From assembly GCA_023415635.1 (NCBI GenBank), contig JAEZJV010000015.1:1-41932 (forward strand): 41,932 nt of DNA. The letters are read 5' to 3'. Source of the DNA: Bacillota bacterium. GTDB taxonomy: Bacteria > Bacillota > Clostridia > Lachnospirales > Lachnospiraceae. Position 1 is the stretch's first letter, and every line of letters starts with the position of its first letter. A model generated the notes under the pieces. The model was not told where the DNA came from and did not search any database. It worked only from the letters and a program-made list of their open reading frames with translations. Of the stretch, positions 32,827 through 40,611 are shown in pieces. A program made the position numbers and the translations under genes.

Positions 32827-33797
32827 TTCTTCTCACCACCTTTGATGTACTGTGAGATCAGATACCTCGGTCTGGATTTCACTTCCTTATAAATCTTAGC
32901 CAGATAAATACCGATCATACCCAGACTGATCATGATTGAACTGCCAATAATCAGCTGCAGCAGAATGACCGTTGTAAAGCCGCTTAAGGCCTTACCTGAA
33001 AAATACATAAATAAGGTCTGAAGTCCCAGAATAATAGCACCGATAAAAAGACAGATACCAAGCAACGTGATAAAATGCAGGGGTATAGAGGTATACGAGG
33101 TAATTGCATTCACTGCCAGTCTGATCAGGCGAAGCAGCGACCATTTGGATTTCCCGTTAACACGTTCAGCTACGTCAAAGCTGATCTGCTTACGTTCAAA
33201 CCCCAGCCAGGCCGACATACCACGGAAGAAGGTGGCCCGTTCGGGCAATTCCTTCCATGCCTCAACCACCTTCCTGTCCATCAGTTTAAAATCCGAGGCC
33301 TGTCCAAGATCAATATCTGCAGTTTTATATATAATATAATAGAAAAATTTTGCACAGATGCGATAGAAGGAGCTTTCTTTTCCTCTGGAGCTTTTTATTC
33401 CTTCTATGACATCATAGCCTTCTTCTCGCCAAGCTTTTACCATCTCAGGTATCAAGGTTGGCGGATGCTGAAGATCACAGTCCATAACCAATATCATATC
33501 ACCGGACGCATAGTCCAGTCCCGCGCAAAGTGCAGCCTCTTTTCCGAAATTTCGGGAAAGACGCAGCGCTGTGAGGTTCTCGTTGTTTTGTGACAATTCC
33601 TTTAACTGTTGCCAGGTATTATCCCTGGAACCGTCATCTACAAGTATAAATTCATAGGGAATTTGATTACTGACCAGAATTTGTTCAATCACACCGACCG
33701 AGCTCTTGATATGTCCACCTTCCTGATACACGGGAATAACTAAGGACAGTTTGGCATTTTCTGTTCTATTCTGATTTATAATTACTGCTGCATCCAT
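32820..33797 (-). CDS. GtrB/DPM1-like polyprenyl-phosphate glycosyltransferase
   Basis: A 325-residue GT2 enzyme with a GT-A catalytic domain (VIPVYQEGG, VDDGSRDNT at 53-61, DxD D106-C-D108 in MDCDLQHPP) and two C-terminal transmembrane helices (about 235-262 and 275-300). This layout matches GtrB, ArnC, YkcC and dolichol-phosphate mannose synthase-like enzymes, which load a sugar onto undecaprenyl-phosphate for flipping and use by GT-C enzymes. GAGG lies six bases before the ATG. It is the first gene of the glycan cluster, downstream of the palindrome-bearing promoter, and is coupled to the GT-C-like gene. The sugar cannot be told from sequence. Confidence 0.9.
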   Translation of the reverse strand: MDAAVIINQNRTENAKLSLVIPVYQEGGHIKSSVGVIEQILVSNQIPYEFILVDDGSRDNTWQQLKELSQNNENLTALRLSRNFGKEAALCAGLDYASGDMILVMDCDLQHPPTLIPEMVKAWREEGYDVIEGIKSSRGKESSFYRICAKFFYYIIYKTADIDLGQASDFKLMDRKVVEAWKELPERATFFRGMSAWLGFERKQISFDVAERVNGKSKWSLLRLIRLAVNAITSYTSIPLHFITLLGICLFIGAIILGLQTLFMYFSGKALSGFTTVILLQLIIGSSIMISLGMIGIYLAKIYKEVKSRPRYLISQYIKGGEKKC

Positions 33798-33831
33798 GAT
33801 TTACCTCATTCAAATTTAATAAAGCAACTAT

Positions 33832-33860
33832 AGTATAGCTTAATTTCCATCTGATGGAAA
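33832..33860 (-). promoter_or_regulatory. Promoter of the glycan cluster with 17-bp palindrome
   Basis: Minus strand TTTCCA (33855-33860), 17-base spacer, TATACT (33832-33837). The palindrome TTTCCATCTGATGGAAA (33844-33860), 8-base perfect arms around one base, covers the -35 and half of the spacer, the classic place for a repressor or activator site. The regulator is not known. Confidence 0.6.
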
Positions 33861-33885
33861 GTATTTCAAACTCATAAGTTCTTAA

Positions 33886-33907
33886 GATTATTTAAAGATT
33901 ATTTAAA
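33886..33907. repeat. Tandem 11-bp repeat GATTATTTAAA
   Basis: Two perfect adjacent copies of GATTATTTAAA (33886-33896 and 33897-33907) between the recG end and the glycan promoter, about 30 bases upstream of the -35. On the minus strand they also form the U-containing tail after the weak recG hairpin. Confidence 0.6.
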
Positions 33908-33908
33908 G

Positions 33909-33924
33909 CTGCACCATCCGGTGC
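33909..33924 (-). terminator. Weak hairpin after recG
   Basis: GCACC (33911-33915) and GGTGC (33920-33924) with a four-base loop, four bases after the recG stop, followed on the minus strand by AGCTTTAAATAATCTTTAAA. The stem is short and the U-run is interrupted, so termination may be partial. Confidence 0.35.
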
Positions 33925-33927
33925 TGG

Positions 33928-35964
33928 CTACAGAGTATTAGAGTCTCTTTGCAGAATTTTTTCCTCAAGGTAAGGGTTGCTTTTAAAGATCCCTTCCACC
34001 TCCTCCGGTTTCAGCTGCTTTACCGCTTCGGCAGCAGATTTCAGTACAGCTGCATCATTATAGATGTCACCCAATTTGAAATCCATCTCACCGCTCTGTC
34101 TGATGCCAAAGATATCTCCGGGTCCTCTAAGCTTTAGATCCTCTCCTGCAATAAAGAAGCCATCGTTGGATTTGTTCAGTATCTCAAGCCGTTCCCATGC
34201 CTCTCTACTGTTGCTGCCACATACGAAGATACAGTAGGATTGATGCTCACCTCGTCCGACTCGTCCACGGAGCTGATGCAGCTGGGCAAGACCAAACCGT
34301 TCCGCATTCTCGACCATCATCACCGTAGCATTGGGAACATTTACACCAACCTCAACAACCGTCGTAGAAACCAGTATCTGTATATTTCCCTCAAAAAAAC
34401 GCTCCATGACATCATTTTTGTCCTTAGGCTTCATCTTTCCATGGAGGAATTCCACATTAATATCTGAGGAAAGTGCTTCCTTCAAGCGTTCGGTATAATC
34501 AATGACATTCTCAGCTTCCACCTCTTCACTCTCTTCCACCATCGGACAGATAACATAGGCCTGTCTGCCTTCCGATACCTGTTTTTCAATAAAACGGTAT
34601 GCCTTCGGACGGTAATTGGTGTCCACCACACAATTCTTAATAGGTAGCCTTTTTGCAGGAAGCTCATCCACAATAGAGATATCCAGGTCACCATATAAAA
34701 TGATTGCAAGTGTTCTCGGGATAGGTGTCGCACTCATGACAAGCACATGGGGGTTACCCCCTTTATTCATGAGTGCTTCCCTCTGCTTTACACCGAATCT
34801 ATGCTGTTCATCTGTAATTACCAAGCCTAGGCTGTCATACTCCACCTTCTCCTGAATGAGTGCATGTGTACCTATTATTATATCCGCTTTATGGCTTCTG
34901 ATACGTTCATAGGTTTCTCTCTTCTCTTTCGCTGTCATAGAGCCTACCAGCAGGCATAACTTAAAACCAAAATCGGCTGAAATACCCTCAAGTGATTTAT
35001 AATGCTGCTTTGCCAAAACCTCTGTGGGCACCATAAAACAGGCTTGGTATCCGTTCTTCACCGCCATGACCAGTGCCAGTATCGCAAGCACCGTTTTACC
35101 GGAACCTACATCACCCTGAATCAACCGGTTCATCACGTACTCTCCCTGAAGATCCTTCTTCACCTCTGCCCAGACACGCAACTGTGCCTTCGTTAGTGAA
35201 TAGGGAAAGCTCTCAATCAACCTGTCACATTCCTGTTTCTCGGTCATCCTGTAATCAGAGCGCAAAAGTACCTTCCGCTCCTTCAGCTTCCGCATCGCCA
35301 GAGCATAAAGAAAAAATTCATCAAAGACCAGCCGTTGTCTGGCTCTTTGCATACTGTCCCGGTCCTTCGGAAAGTGTACCTCCATCATAGCCTTAGTACG
35401 GTCCATTAATTTATATTCTTTCGCAATCACCGTTGGAATATAATCCTTGGCATGGGTCAACTCAGACAGTGCCTGTTTGATTGCTTTTGATATCGTGGAA
35501 TTAGTGATGCCCTGAGTTAGTGGATAAACCGGCTGTAGTACACGAAGCAGCTTATAATAGTTTTCTCTTTGATAAATGCTTGGCTGCTCCATTACCAAAA
35601 CTCCGTTCTTACGGCTCACCTTACCACGGAAGATGTAATGATATCCGGAACGAAGTGTTTTCTGCAAAAAGGGCATATTAAACCAGGTAAGAAACATTGC
35701 ACCGCTTACATCCTTCACCTGGACATTTACGATTTGCAGCTTCCTCACTCTTTTTACCTTCGGTGTTGCTGTAATCGAAGCTTCGATTGCCAGAACTGCT
35801 CCTTCATAAATCGTGCTGATCAAAACCGGCTTCTCAAATTCCTCGTAGCTTCTAGGATAATGCTCCAACAGATCCTGGACGGTCTCAATGCCCAGCTTCT
35901 CAAAAAGCTTTTCTGTTTTTTCCCCAATCCCCTTAATAACCATTATTCTATCTTCTGACTGCAA
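33928..35964 (-). CDS. recG: ATP-dependent DNA helicase RecG
   Basis: A 678-residue RecG, which remodels stalled forks and Holliday junctions. It has the N-terminal wedge/OB domain, then SF2 motifs: GDVGSGKT (Walker A), DEQHRFG (DExH-type), MSATPIPRTL (motif III), VVEVGVNVPNATVM and QLRGRVGR in the second helicase domain, and the C-terminal RecG segment. The start is placed at a TTG (35962-35964) with GGAGG seven bases before it. An ATG sixteen codons upstream has no ribosome site and overlaps the -10 of a likely promoter (36001-36029). An ATG at 35941-35943 is another option. It is divergent from the gntR operon. Confidence 0.95.
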   Translation of the reverse strand: MQSEDRIMVIKGIGEKTEKLFEKLGIETVQDLLEHYPRSYEEFEKPVLISTIYEGAVLAIEASITATPKVKRVRKLQIVNVQVKDVSGAMFLTWFNMPFLQKTLRSGYHYIFRGKVSRKNGVLVMEQPSIYQRENYYKLLRVLQPVYPLTQGITNSTISKAIKQALSELTHAKDYIPTVIAKEYKLMDRTKAMMEVHFPKDRDSMQRARQRLVFDEFFLYALAMRKLKERKVLLRSDYRMTEKQECDRLIESFPYSLTKAQLRVWAEVKKDLQGEYVMNRLIQGDVGSGKTVLAILALVMAVKNGYQACFMVPTEVLAKQHYKSLEGISADFGFKLCLLVGSMTAKEKRETYERIRSHKADIIIGTHALIQEKVEYDSLGLVITDEQHRFGVKQREALMNKGGNPHVLVMSATPIPRTLAIILYGDLDISIVDELPAKRLPIKNCVVDTNYRPKAYRFIEKQVSEGRQAYVICPMVEESEEVEAENVIDYTERLKEALSSDINVEFLHGKMKPKDKNDVMERFFEGNIQILVSTTVVEVGVNVPNATVMMVENAERFGLAQLHQLRGRVGRGEHQSYCIFVCGSNSREAWERLEILNKSNDGFFIAGEDLKLRGPGDIFGIRQSGEMDFKLGDIYNDAAVLKSAAEAVKQLKPEEVEGIFKSNPYLEEKILQRDSNTL

Positions 35965-36000
35965 GGCTTCACCTCCAAAAGTTAGAAAACCATCGTTTTC

Positions 36001-36029
36001 ATTATAAACCATATCACTTCAATGGAAAA
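36001..36029 (-). promoter_or_regulatory. Candidate promoter for recG
   Basis: Minus strand TTTTCC (36024-36029), 17-base spacer, TATAAT (36001-36006). The -10 is perfect and the -35 is weak. Its position supports the TTG start at 35964 because the upstream ATG would not be transcribed. Confidence 0.45.
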
Positions 36030-36063
36030 GGAAAATAATATAAAATTAATTTAAAAAAGACTA

Positions 36064-36092
36064 TTGACATGATCATTGTATTACTGTATTAT
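36064..36092 (+). promoter_or_regulatory. sigma-A promoter for the gntR-ABC operon
   Basis: TTGACA (36064-36069), 17-base spacer, TATTAT (36087-36092). The -10 lies inside the left arm of a perfect inverted repeat, giving an obvious route to repression. Confidence 0.8.
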
Positions 36093-36117
36093 TGTACTAA
36101 CAGCTTAATACAGTAAT
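36080..36117. promoter_or_regulatory. 12-bp inverted repeat, probable GntR/YtrA-type operator
   Basis: ATTACTGTATTA (36080-36091) and TAATACAGTAAT (36106-36117) are exact reverse complements separated by 14 bases. The repeat covers the -10 and the expected transcription start of the gntR operon, so autorepression by the encoded regulator is the natural inference. Confidence 0.65.
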
Positions 36118-36158
36118 GCATGCATATTGTTATAGGTATAAAGAAAGGAGAAATAAGA

Positions 36159-36527
36159 ATGCAATGGGAAATCGATTCTGAAAGACCTGTCTATGTTCAG
36201 CTGATTGAACAGATACAGGCCAATATCATTTCTGGTTATTACAAACCCGGTGATAAACTTCCCTCAGTCAGAGACCTCGCTTCGGAAGCTACTGTGAACC
36301 CGAATACAATGCAAAAGGCGTTATCCGAACTGGAAAGATCCGGACTTATCTATACCAACCGCACCAGCGGACGCTTTATTACCTCTGATGAAGAGATGAT
36401 AAAGAACCTTAAGGGCAAATCTGCAAGAGATCTGATTATGGACTTTCTGGAACGGATGAAACAGCATGGATTTACACCGCAAGAAACCCTGGCCCTGGTC
36501 ATGGAGATTGTAAAAACAGAGTTTTAG
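36159..36527 (+). CDS. GntR-family regulator, YtrA subfamily
   Basis: A 122-residue transcription regulator. Residues 1-70 form the GntR winged helix (RPVYVQLIEQIQANIISG, then PGDKLPSVRDLASEATVNPNTMQKALSELERSGLI), followed by a short helical dimerisation tail of about 45 residues, the hallmark of the YtrA subfamily. YtrA-type regulators usually repress their own operon with ABC transporter genes, exactly the arrangement here. AAGGAG lies eight bases before the ATG at 36159; an upstream ATG lacks a site. The inverted repeat at 36080-36117 is the likely operator. The inducing signal is unknown; in Bacillus YtrA responds to wall-active antibiotics. Confidence 0.92.
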   Translation: MQWEIDSERPVYVQLIEQIQANIISGYYKPGDKLPSVRDLASEATVNPNTMQKALSELERSGLIYTNRTSGRFITSDEEMIKNLKGKSARDLIMDFLERMKQHGFTPQETLALVMEIVKTEF

Positions 36528-36577
36528 TAGATGGATGTATGGGAGAAGTTTATTTTATATTAAGCAAAAAAATAGGG

Positions 36578-36594
36578 ATACCGCTTTGCGGTAT
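36578..36594 (+). other. Small hairpin before the ABC ATPase ribosome site
   Basis: ATACCGC TTT GCGGTAT, a perfect 7-bp stem with three-base loop, ending four bases before the GGAGG of the ABC ATPase gene and preceded by an A-run. No U-run follows directly, so it is not a clear terminator; it may stabilise the mRNA or affect translation of the ABC genes relative to gntR. Confidence 0.45.
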
Positions 36595-36611
36595 TAATGG
36601 AGGTATATTTA

Positions 36612-37310
36612 ATGAATCCAATTTTAGAGTGTAACTCGTTATCGAAGAAGTTCACCGGTGTAGACGCTCTCACTAATGTTAACTTAAGACTGGAAAGGGG
36701 ACGTATCATCGGTCTTCTCGGTCCGAACGGAAGTGGTAAAACCACTTTGATTAAATTAATGAACGGACTGCTGGTACCTACAAACGGCAGCCTGCTGGTG
36801 AACGGTAACCAGCCCGGACCCGAAACCAAAAAAATTGTGTCCTATCTCCCGGAGAGAACTTATCTTCCTGAATGGATGCGAATTTCCCAGGCAATTGAAT
36901 TCTTTAAGGATTTTTATCATGACTTTGATGAGAAAAGGGCTTATGAAATGCTGGAAAGATTGCAGTTAAATCCTACCAGGCGTCTGAAGACCTTGTCCAA
37001 GGGTACCAAGGAAAAGGTCCAGTTGATCCTGGTTATGAGCCGCAACGCAGATCTTTATTGCCTGGATGAACCAATCGGCGGAGTTGACCCTGCTGCCAGA
37101 GATTATATCCTTAATACGATCATCTCTAATTACAATGAGAATGCAACCGTACTAATTTCTACCCATTTGATTTCTGATATCGAAAAAGTACTGGATGAAG
37201 TGGTATTTATCAAAAACGGATGTATCATGCTTCACTCTTCCGTGGAGGATATACGCTCCAAGGAAGGAAAATCTGTAGATTCATTGTTTAGGGAGGTATT
37301 CAGATGTTAG
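36612..37310 (+). CDS. ABC transporter ATP-binding protein
   Basis: A 232-residue ABC ATPase of the exporter type found with YtrA regulators. Walker A GPNGSGKTT is at residues 37-45, Walker B is DLYCLDEP, and the H-loop is LISTHLISD. The signature motif is LSKGTKEKVQ rather than LSGGQ, a change that is common in this YtrB/BcrA-like group. GGAGG lies eight bases before the ATG at 36612; an ATG five codons earlier precedes that site. The stop overlaps the start of the permease gene, so the two are coupled. The substrate is unknown, possibly a wall-active peptide or lipid. Confidence 0.92.
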   Translation: MNPILECNSLSKKFTGVDALTNVNLRLERGRIIGLLGPNGSGKTTLIKLMNGLLVPTNGSLLVNGNQPGPETKKIVSYLPERTYLPEWMRISQAIEFFKDFYHDFDEKRAYEMLERLQLNPTRRLKTLSKGTKEKVQLILVMSRNADLYCLDEPIGGVDPAARDYILNTIISNYNENATVLISTHLISDIEKVLDEVVFIKNGCIMLHSSVEDIRSKEGKSVDSLFREVFRC

Positions 37311-38089
37311 GAAAATTATTAAAGCATGAAATGAATGCAGTAGCAAGACTACTGATACCGATTTATATGGTACTTATCGTATTTACCATCGCTGCCCGCA
37401 TCGTGGTAAGTCTGGATTTTTATGGAGTATTTGGGATCATACCGGCAACCGTACTTGGACTATATGTATTGTCGCTAGTCGTAATTGCAGCGGTATCCTC
37501 TATAATCATTATCCTACGTTTTTACAAGAATTTAGTCACTGATGAAGGGTATCTAATGTTTACGCTTCCTGTTAAGCCCTCTCAGTTAATAAATTCTAAA
37601 TTAATCATAGCAACCTTTTGGACGATACTTAGTGTAATAACTATCCTACTTTCCATCGGAATCGTTGTAGCATCACCGGAGAATCTTTCTAGCTTACGGC
37701 TAGCCTTCAAGGATCTTATGAGAGCATTAAGCGCTGAACTTGGTTCGGTGAATACAACCTTACTCTGGATCGAGCTCATTATCTCGGCTCTTGTCATTAC
37801 TGTGAACAAAATCCTGAACTTCTATTGTTGTATCGCTGTTGGTCAATTATTCAACAGGCATAAGGTTCTTGGTTCTTTTGTTGCTTATATTGTCTATACA
37901 GTAGTGATACAGGTTATATCCGTAGTAGTTATGATTGTAGCCGGATATGTCAACACGAATTATTTCACCAGGCCTATAGCAATTACAAATGTAATCCTCC
38001 CTGGAATGCTTTTACTAACGACTGCTTTATCTGCTGTCTTTTATGTAGTGACAAATTACATTTTCAACAAGAAGCTTAATCTGGAATAG
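37304..38089 (+). CDS. ABC transporter permease protein
   Basis: A 261-residue membrane protein with six or seven predicted transmembrane segments, no catalytic motif, and an N-terminal MLGKLLKHEMNAVARLL typical of ABC-2-type permeases in Clostridia. The loop YKNLVTDEGYLMFTLPVKPSQLINSKL, after the second helix pair, is a common element in this family (split here only for description). It partners with the upstream ATPase and is the last gene of the gntR operon, ended by a very long hairpin at 38104-38150. Function as half of an exporter is inferred from context. Confidence 0.82.
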   Translation: MLGKLLKHEMNAVARLLIPIYMVLIVFTIAARIVVSLDFYGVFGIIPATVLGLYVLSLVVIAAVSSIIIILRFYKNLVTDEGYLMFTLPVKPSQLINSKLIIATFWTILSVITILLSIGIVVASPENLSSLRLAFKDLMRALSAELGSVNTTLLWIELIISALVITVNKILNFYCCIAVGQLFNRHKVLGSFVAYIVYTVVIQVISVVVMIVAGYVNTNYFTRPIAITNVILPGMLLLTTALSAVFYVVTNYIFNKKLNLE

Positions 38090-38103
38090 ACATCCTAACT
38101 TAG

Positions 38104-38155
38104 ACTGAAGGAGAAGGATGGTGCGCACCGCACCTTCCTTCTCCTTCAGTTTCCC
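38104..38155. terminator. Long near-perfect hairpin, bidirectional terminator
   Basis: ACTGAAGGAGAAGGA (38104-38118) pairs with TCCTTCTCCTTCAGT (38136-38150), and inside it GGTGC pairs with GCACC around a five-base loop, with one T/T mismatch: 20 paired positions. TTTCCCTTAT follows on the plus strand. It separates the convergent ABC permease and DUF1653 genes and ends six bases from the latter's stop. Confidence 0.75.
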
Positions 38156-38734
38156 TTATCTTAATCTCTTATCTTCAAACCGACACAATGCCTGAAGGCA
38201 GAAAATCAGCTCCTGAATTCTTTCCTCCAAGGGACCATCCTCTACGGTACAATCCAATGAAACCGCCATATCATTAATCATTCGGTCATTCATGTGTTTC
38301 CTGTTCGAGGTGATTACCTCAAGCTTTCTATAGAAGGAATCTGCATCCAGGAATTGGAGCAATAATGAATTGACACCATTTAACTCTACCTGTGCTTCGG
38401 AAACAGTGTTCTCTATAATCCCGGGTTCTTTCTTACTGAAGGTTACCTGTGGCATCTCCTTCTTATCCCTGTCAGCATCGCTTGTGCTTTCTTCTTTTGG
38501 CTTTCTTTCTTCAAATCGGTATTTCTGCGTCACCTCGGGATATTTTATATGGTCAACCTCATCCAGAAAGCTTTCCAATTTTCTAACATAAGTCTTGAAT
38601 TCACCATATAATGCCTGATAAACCACCATGGCTTCTCCGGTCTCAGCGTCAAATCCTAAGGTAATGATCTGATACAGCTTGTTCTTAAAATGATTGTAAA
38701 TCTGCCCTGGTTGAGGCATTCTATCCTTCTCCAT
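38156..38734 (-). CDS. DUF1653-domain protein
   Basis: A 192-residue protein. The N-terminal 70 residues (PGQIYNHFKNKLYQII, MVVYQALYGEFKTYVR) form a DUF1653 domain, a small beta-rich module of unknown function. A charged linker (about 75-115) and a helical C-terminus (MNDRMINDMAVSLDCTVEDG, EERIQELIFCLQALCRF) follow; a similar tail occurs in Lachnospiraceae proteins of this type. The start is set at the ATG 38732-38734; the ribosome site is modest (GAAGG about ten bases before), and a TTG eight codons upstream is an alternative. It lies 143 bases after fakA beyond a terminator, so may have its own promoter; a TTGACG is present in the gap but the -10 is poor. Confidence 0.7.
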   Translation of the reverse strand: MEKDRMPQPGQIYNHFKNKLYQIITLGFDAETGEAMVVYQALYGEFKTYVRKLESFLDEVDHIKYPEVTQKYRFEERKPKEESTSDADRDKKEMPQVTFSKKEPGIIENTVSEAQVELNGVNSLLLQFLDADSFYRKLEVITSNRKHMNDRMINDMAVSLDCTVEDGPLEERIQELIFCLQALCRFEDKRLR

Positions 38735-38816
38735 ACCCTTCCATCCTTCTTTCTTCAACCGTCGGATACTGTATTCGTTTACTCAGTAATTTACGATACG
38801 TCAAATCCGGTTATGT

Positions 38817-38854
38817 ATGAAAATAGTGGTCCGACTATTCTTGCGAACCACTAT
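38817..38854 (-). terminator. Terminator after fakA
   Basis: Arms ATAGTGGT (38823-38830) and ACCACTAT (38847-38854) with a further CG/CG pair inside, followed on the minus strand by TTTTCATAC. It lies about 25 bases after the fakA stop. Confidence 0.55.
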
Positions 38855-38877
38855 AACCAATTACTCTTATTATTATA

Positions 38878-40566
38878 TTATTCTACCGACAGAACATAAT
38901 AGTAGATGGGCTGGCCCCCATAGTGCACCTCGACATCAAGGTTGGGGTAAGCTTCCATAATCTCCTCCGCCAACTCATTTGCTTCACCTTCTGTGATTTC
39001 TTCACCATAATATAGGCTGATTAATTCTGAAACTTCATCTGTCAGCTTCTGTACCAGTTCAAAGGTAGTGGCCTTAATCTCTTCTCCTACAGCCAATATT
39101 GTCTTATCTCCGATACCCATGATATTTCCCTGTTTTATCTCCATGCCGTCAAGGCTGGTATCTCTGACAGCATAAGTGATCTGACCGGATTTTACCCGTT
39201 TCATCTCTTCTGTCATTCTCTCAGCATTCTCCTCCGGTGATTTATCATAAACGAAATTAATCACCGCAGTAATACCCTGAGGAACAGTCTTTGACGGTAT
39301 GACATAGATATTCTTATCCTCGGTTAAATGCTTTGCTTGCTCTGCAGCAAGAATAACATTCCCGTTATTAGGCAGGATAAATATATTATCAGCATTAACC
39401 TCGCTGATGGCATTCAACATATCCTCCGTACTGGGATTCATGGTCTGTCCGCCTTTTATTATATAATCAACGCCTAACCCCGTAAAAATTTCATCCAGTC
39501 CTTCACCCATAGAGACTGCAATAAAGCCTGCTTTTTTTCTGGGCTTATTCTGAACCGGAGGTTTCTCTGACGGAGCTTTGGCTGCTTCTTCCTTTTTATG
39601 GGAAGCTGCATCAGAATTCAGATTAAGTCTTTCATTATGCTCTTCGCGCATATTGTCAATCTTCATACGTGTCAGTGAGCCATACGATAATGCCCTCTGG
39701 ATTGCCAATCCCGGATCATTCGTATGTACATGCACTTTTACGATATCATCATCTGATACGACGACGATAGAATCACCGATCGATTCAAGGTATCCCTTAA
39801 ATTCATTCTCGGTATGCATGCTATATTCCTTCTCAAGCATGATGATGAACTCTGTACAATATCCAAATTTTATATCATCTGTTGATATTCTTTCTCTTGT
39901 TATTCCACCGGAAACTTCGTTGACTGCTATATTGGCAAAGGATATCTCCTTACCCAGCATCGAATCATATGCTCCCTTAACGATCTCCAATAGCCCCTGA
40001 CCGCCGGAATCAACAACACCTGCTTCCTTTAGTACCGGTAATAGCTCCGGTGTATTCTCAAGTACTGTTTCCATATGTGCAATCACCTCACGGCCAAACA
40101 CTACCAAATCATCAGTTTCAGATACCAAGTGCAATGCTTTTTCTGCCGCCCCTCGGGCAACAGTTAATATTGTTCCCTCCTTCGGCTTCATTACAGCACG
40201 ATAGGCTGTCTCCACTGCCTTCTGAAACGCATTGGTCATGACAGTCACATTGATTTCTTTACAATCCTTGATCTCCTTGGTAAAGCCACGGAACAACTGG
40301 GATAAAATCACGCCGGAATTACCTCTTGCACCACGAAGCGAACCACCCGATATTGCTTTAGCTAACTCCTCAATAGATGGATCCTGGAGCGCATTGACTT
40401 CCTTAACAGCTGACATGATAGTTAATGTCATGTTAGTACCTGTATCACCATCGGGTACCGGAAATACATTTAATTCATTGATTATTTCTTTCTTTGCTTC
40501 AATACTTGCGGCTCCGGCAAGAAACATCTTTTTCAGAGTTGTCGCATCTATCGTTTTAATAACCAC
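38878..40566 (-). CDS. fakA: Fatty acid kinase catalytic subunit FakA (YloV, DhaL/DAK2 domain)
   Basis: A 562-residue protein. The N-terminal DhaL ATP-binding domain has NVFPVPDGDTGTNM (metal-binding Asp at 39 and 41, residues 33-46), SGGSLRGARGNSGVILSQ, and VVDSGGQGLLEI. It is followed by the middle FakB-binding region (about 215-300) and a C-terminal domain with FIAVSMGEGLDEIF and IFILPNNGNVILAA. With FakB it phosphorylates exogenous or recycled fatty acids; no fakB is in the window. A charged A/K/P-rich linker lies near 320-340. The start is GTG at 40564-40566 with AAGGAGG eight bases before it. It lies 45 bases after the asp23-like gene, the conserved yloU-yloV pair. Confidence 0.93.
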   Translation of the reverse strand: MVIKTIDATTLKKMFLAGAASIEAKKEIINELNVFPVPDGDTGTNMTLTIMSAVKEVNALQDPSIEELAKAISGGSLRGARGNSGVILSQLFRGFTKEIKDCKEINVTVMTNAFQKAVETAYRAVMKPKEGTILTVARGAAEKALHLVSETDDLVVFGREVIAHMETVLENTPELLPVLKEAGVVDSGGQGLLEIVKGAYDSMLGKEISFANIAVNEVSGGITRERISTDDIKFGYCTEFIIMLEKEYSMHTENEFKGYLESIGDSIVVVSDDDIVKVHVHTNDPGLAIQRALSYGSLTRMKIDNMREEHNERLNLNSDAASHKKEEAAKAPSEKPPVQNKPRKKAGFIAVSMGEGLDEIFTGLGVDYIIKGGQTMNPSTEDMLNAISEVNADNIFILPNNGNVILAAEQAKHLTEDKNIYVIPSKTVPQGITAVINFVYDKSPEENAERMTEEMKRVKSGQITYAVRDTSLDGMEIKQGNIMGIGDKTILAVGEEIKATTFELVQKLTDEVSELISLYYGEEITEGEANELAEEIMEAYPNLDVEVHYGGQPIYYYVLSVE

Positions 40567-40611
40567 TGGTTCTTCCTCCTTAAACGCTGTTACCTCAGAC
40601 TTGATTTAATC

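Noticed and set aside
39578..40000. 140-codon plus-strand frame opposite fakA
   Set aside because: Shadow frame with low-complexity Ser-rich composition; no ribosome site.
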